Made by a program: the position numbers and the translations under genes | In this document: positions 31,617-34,139 of the stretch, piece by piece | How the letters are laid out: each line of letters begins with the position of its first letter | Position numbering within the stretch: position 1 is the first letter of the stretch | Assembly (NCBI GenBank): GCA_021201865.1 | Contig: JAJQEE010000116.1 | Coordinates: 1-34,139 of the forward strand | Source: Tannerellaceae bacterium | Lineage (GTDB): Bacteria; Bacteroidota; Bacteroidia; Bacteroidales; Tannerellaceae | Direction of reading: 5' to 3' | Length of the DNA stretch: 34,139 bases | The notes under the pieces: generated by a model | Told to the model about the DNA's origin: nothing | Database searches by the model: none | The model's input: only the letters and a program-made list of their open reading frames with translations

Positions 31617-32672
31617 ATGAAAGCCGGGATCACTTACCTGAAAGAGCATATTCTCCGGTTTGCTATCCCGGTGCTTTTCCTGCTATGCATATGGTTCATC
31701 ATGGCCTCCCCTACCCGGAGTGAATGGTATGCGAACCATATCTATCCAGTTGTTGCCCGCCTGCTTTCCAGTCTATCCGGATGGGTTCCCTTTTCTTTGG
31801 GGGACTGTTTTATTTATGGAAGTATTGCGGGTCTTATTCTCTACATCATCATCCGGATCATCCGACGGGCTTCCCTGATAAAAACCTTTCAGCATGTCCT
31901 GTTGTATCTGTGCTGGGTATATATCTGGTTTTACCTTGCCTGGGGGCTGAACTATTTCCGTCCCGGCTTTTTTAACCGGACCCGGATCCCCTATATTGCC
32001 TATACTCCGGAGAGTTTTGACCAATTTCTGACGACTTATACAGAAACGCTTAACAATTCCTATGTAGTCTTTGATTCTATTGACAAAAAAGTCGTAGCAG
32101 AAGAGGTGCAAAAGGGGTATGACCGGATCCATACCCGGTTCGGGATGACCGCTCCCTCTTCCCGGCAAGAGGCGAAGTACATGCTTTTTTCCGAGGGTAT
32201 GAGTAAAGTAGGAGTTTTAGGGTATGTGGGTCCCTTTTTCAATGAATTCAATTTAAACAAAGAGCTGTTACCGGTCCAGTATCCTTCAACCTATGCGCAT
32301 GAAATGGCCCATGTGTTAGGTATAGCCAACGAGGCGGAAGCAAATCTGTACGGGTATTTGGTATGTATCCAGTCCGGTATCCCGGAAATCCGGTTTGCCG
32401 GTTACTTCTCTATTTTTCATTATGTGTTGGGAAATGCCTACTCTTTATTAGAAAAAGAAGACTTTATTGCCTGGCGGGACCGGATCCGTCCGGAAATAAA
32501 AGAATTATATAACTTAAAAATGGACTATTGGTCAGAAAAATACAGTCCTGTGATAGGTGAAATCCAGGATAAGGTATACCATCTGTTCCTCCAAAGCAAC
32601 AACATTCCCTCCGGAAGAAAAAACTACTCTGAAGTCGTCAGCCTGTTAATTGCCTGCCAGGAATACTTATAA
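31617..32672 (+). CDS. DUF3810 family membrane protein with HEXXH motif
   Basis: A 351-residue protein with about three hydrophobic helices in residues 10-125 and then a large soluble domain. The soluble part has H228-E229-M230-A231-H232, followed by a Glu in the NEAEAN segment at 238-243, a zinc-peptidase-like set of ligands. DUF3810 has no proven activity that I know of; a membrane-bound metalloprotease is plausible from the motif. It starts 2 bases after metH and is the last gene of the run. Confidence 0.85.
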   Translation: MKAGITYLKEHILRFAIPVLFLLCIWFIMASPTRSEWYANHIYPVVARLLSSLSGWVPFSLGDCFIYGSIAGLILYIIIRIIRRASLIKTFQHVLLYLCWVYIWFYLAWGLNYFRPGFFNRTRIPYIAYTPESFDQFLTTYTETLNNSYVVFDSIDKKVVAEEVQKGYDRIHTRFGMTAPSSRQEAKYMLFSEGMSKVGVLGYVGPFFNEFNLNKELLPVQYPSTYAHEMAHVLGIANEAEANLYGYLVCIQSGIPEIRFAGYFSIFHYVLGNAYSLLEKEDFIAWRDRIRPEIKELYNLKMDYWSEKYSPVIGEIQDKVYHLFLQSNNIPSGRKNYSEVVSLLIACQEYL

Positions 32673-32790
32673 AATCCTTCCTTTTTTGATCTTTTTTCTG
32701 TCAAAAATTACATTTAGCAGGAATTTTAACTTTAATTTGGCTTCTATTCTGTAATTATTACTAATTTTAAGGGGTTAACCTAAGAAAAAC

Positions 32791-33510
32791 ATGAAACATA
32801 TACTGACGATTCTATTATTTATCCTGTGTTGTTTGCATCTTCCGGCTCAGCAATTAGAATTACCTCATGTAAAACTTACCAATGAACAGCAGGTGGATAA
32901 CTATTTTGAGCATGTGGGGCTCTACTCGCCCCTCTATTCCGGTAAGGAGCAGATCAAATATGCCACTCATATAAAGAATGATCCCTATCTGAAAAATCCG
33001 GGATATGATGAGGGTTCCTTACTCTTTGACGGAGTGTTTTATCCGAAAGTATATATGAGACTGGATCTCTACCGGAATGAATTATTAGTCCGGACTCCGG
33101 ACAACCGGTTTAATATTATTGTACCGAATGAGAAAGTCAGCTATCTGACCCTTCACTCCTATTACATATTTTACCACTATCCGGACGAAAAACCGGGAAG
33201 TCCTCCGGAAGGCTATTACCTTCGCCTCTATGAAGGGAAACATACCGTCCTGGAAAGAAAAAACAGGGGATATCTGGAATCGATCAGGGATATGAAACTG
33301 GAAGGGGAATTTGTAAACCGGGATCGATACTATATTTATAAAGACGGTAAGTATTATCCCGTCAAAAGTAAAAGCGCTGTCTTAAAATTCTTTGATTCTC
33401 ACAAAAGGGAACTAAAGCAATTCATCAAACAAAACAGGCTGAACTTCCGAACAGATCCTGATCAGGCGATCGTTGCCGTTGTCAAACATTATGAAAAACT
33501 CACCCACTGA
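32791..33510 (+). CDS. Secreted protein of unknown function preceding an STN receptor gene
   Basis: A 239-residue protein with a signal peptide of about 19 residues (ends LPAQ). I do not recognise the family. It has a central beta-rich part with VYMRLDLYRNELLVRTPDNRFNIIV in pieces at about 90-115, many tyrosines, and a basic helical C-terminus (SHKRELKQFIKQNRLNF). No cysteine lipobox or membrane segment after the signal. The following receptor gene begins 1 base after its stop codon, so the two are co-transcribed and probably act together at the outer membrane (inference). Confidence 0.7.
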   Translation: MKHILTILLFILCCLHLPAQQLELPHVKLTNEQQVDNYFEHVGLYSPLYSGKEQIKYATHIKNDPYLKNPGYDEGSLLFDGVFYPKVYMRLDLYRNELLVRTPDNRFNIIVPNEKVSYLTLHSYYIFYHYPDEKPGSPPEGYYLRLYEGKHTVLERKNRGYLESIRDMKLEGEFVNRDRYYIYKDGKYYPVKSKSAVLKFFDSHKRELKQFIKQNRLNFRTDPDQAIVAVVKHYEKLTH

Positions 33511-33511
33511 T

Positions 33512-34139
33512 ATGAGGAAGACCATTTACACTATACTAAGCCTTTTCCTGTTCCTGAACTTGATGGAAGCACAGGAGAGAATATCTGTCCAACTGGAAGA
33601 ACAGCCCATCAACAGCCTGTTTCTGGAAATTGAACAACAGACTCCCTATCGCATATTCTGTAATCCTGAAGATACGGACTCCTTATTCGTCACGGTGCAT
33701 GCAATGAATGAAGAACCGGTGCAGATACTGGAAACCGCATTAAAAAATACGGGCTTAACCCTCTCTGTATTCAACAATCACCTCTTTATCCTGAAAGACC
33801 GGATCCTTTTAACCTCATTACCGGAAGGTTATTTTGACCGGACAGTCTTGGTACAGGCAGGGGATTATGATCTTGCGGATTTCTCCCTGACATTCAACCG
33901 GAGAGATCAGAAAGCCACTTCGGAGAACAAGGTATACGAAATCGGGGAGGCTTCCGGCCAGGCATCCGGGAGAGTCACGTTGACAGGTAGCGTGGTAGAC
34001 TTTAAGACCGGTGAGCCGATGGTGGGAGTGGCGCTTTTTATCAGTGAACCCCTGATCGCGACCACCACGGATGGGTTTGGATATTATTCCATCCAGCTTC
34101 CTCCCGGCAGGCATGAATTGCAGATCAAAGGAATGGGGA
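33512..34139 (+). CDS. STN-domain TonB-dependent receptor or related protein, cut by the window edge
   Basis: The reading frame is open from ATG 33512 to the end of the window (209 codons), so the C-terminus is missing. Signal peptide about 1-20 (ends MEAQ). An STN (secretin/TonB N-terminal) domain covers about 22-95 (ISVQLEEQPINSLFLEIEQQ, TGLTLSVFNNHLFIL), followed by a linker and a CarboxypepD_reg-like domain from about 154 (VTLTGSVVDFKTGEPMVGVA). This order is typical of TonB-dependent receptors of Bacteroidetes that can signal to an anti-sigma factor; the plug and barrel are expected past the edge. No FecR or sigma gene precedes it here. Confidence 0.82.
   Translation, partial: MRKTIYTILSLFLFLNLMEAQERISVQLEEQPINSLFLEIEQQTPYRIFCNPEDTDSLFVTVHAMNEEPVQILETALKNTGLTLSVFNNHLFILKDRILLTSLPEGYFDRTVLVQAGDYDLADFSLTFNRRDQKATSENKVYEIGEASGQASGRVTLTGSVVDFKTGEPMVGVALFISEPLIATTTDGFGYYSIQLPPGRHELQIKGMG

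Overview
The window reads as chromosomal DNA of a Bacteroidota bacterium, order Bacteroidales; Parabacteroides or a close relative is a guess from overall feel, not a proof. Support for Bacteroidota: gldD and gldE homologues next to ssb, a DUF4249 lipoprotein paired with a TonB-dependent receptor, DUF4248 and DUF3810 proteins, an STN-domain receptor, a 29-residue bS22/mS38-like basic protein after HU, and several promoters with the Bacteroidetes -7 element TAnnTTTG. Shine-Dalgarno sites are mostly absent. No rRNA, tRNA, CRISPR array or riboswitch was recognised.

Layout. 1-2542 is repeat-rich accessory DNA holding a DUF4248 protein and an unrecognised 322-residue protein that converge on a shared terminator, plus a 300-bp inverted-repeat element. 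2543-5606 is a tight minus-strand run ssb > gldE > gldD > Sfp-type phosphopantetheinyl transferase. A REP/transposase cassette (5923-6872) separates it from mutY. 8030-12480 is core information processing and chaperone genes: HU, bS22-like protein, RNase G/E, dnaK. 12480-13060 carries a decayed second copy of the REP cassette. 13060-18402 (minus) holds a DUF4249 lipoprotein, its TonB-dependent receptor, an EamA transporter and truA, with a minimal REP pair before truA. 18609-22239 (plus) is an AspT-like transporter followed by an exported zinc peptidase. 22580-24892 (minus) is a GH3 glycosidase divergent from a Nudix-type regulator (25079-25786) with a palindromic operator candidate between them. 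25930-32672 (plus) is a probable operon: Yip1-family membrane protein, smpB, GATE-domain membrane protein, metH, DUF3810 protein. 32791 to the right edge holds a secreted protein of unknown function and a truncated STN/TonB receptor gene.

The most unusual content is a two-hairpin repeat family linked to a small Y1 (IS200-like, RAYT-type) transposase. The window contains it in three states: a full cassette with intact transposase and a five-unit repeat array, an internally deleted cassette whose transposase keeps only its first and last codons in frame, and minimal inverted repeat pairs with no gene. Hairpin arms differ between copies by paired, compensating changes, so structure appears to be what is kept. 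The second lead is the GH3/Nudix locus: the Nudix box has lost its catalytic acids, as in known Nudix-derived sugar regulators, and a 19-bp palindrome lies directly against the GH3 -7 element.
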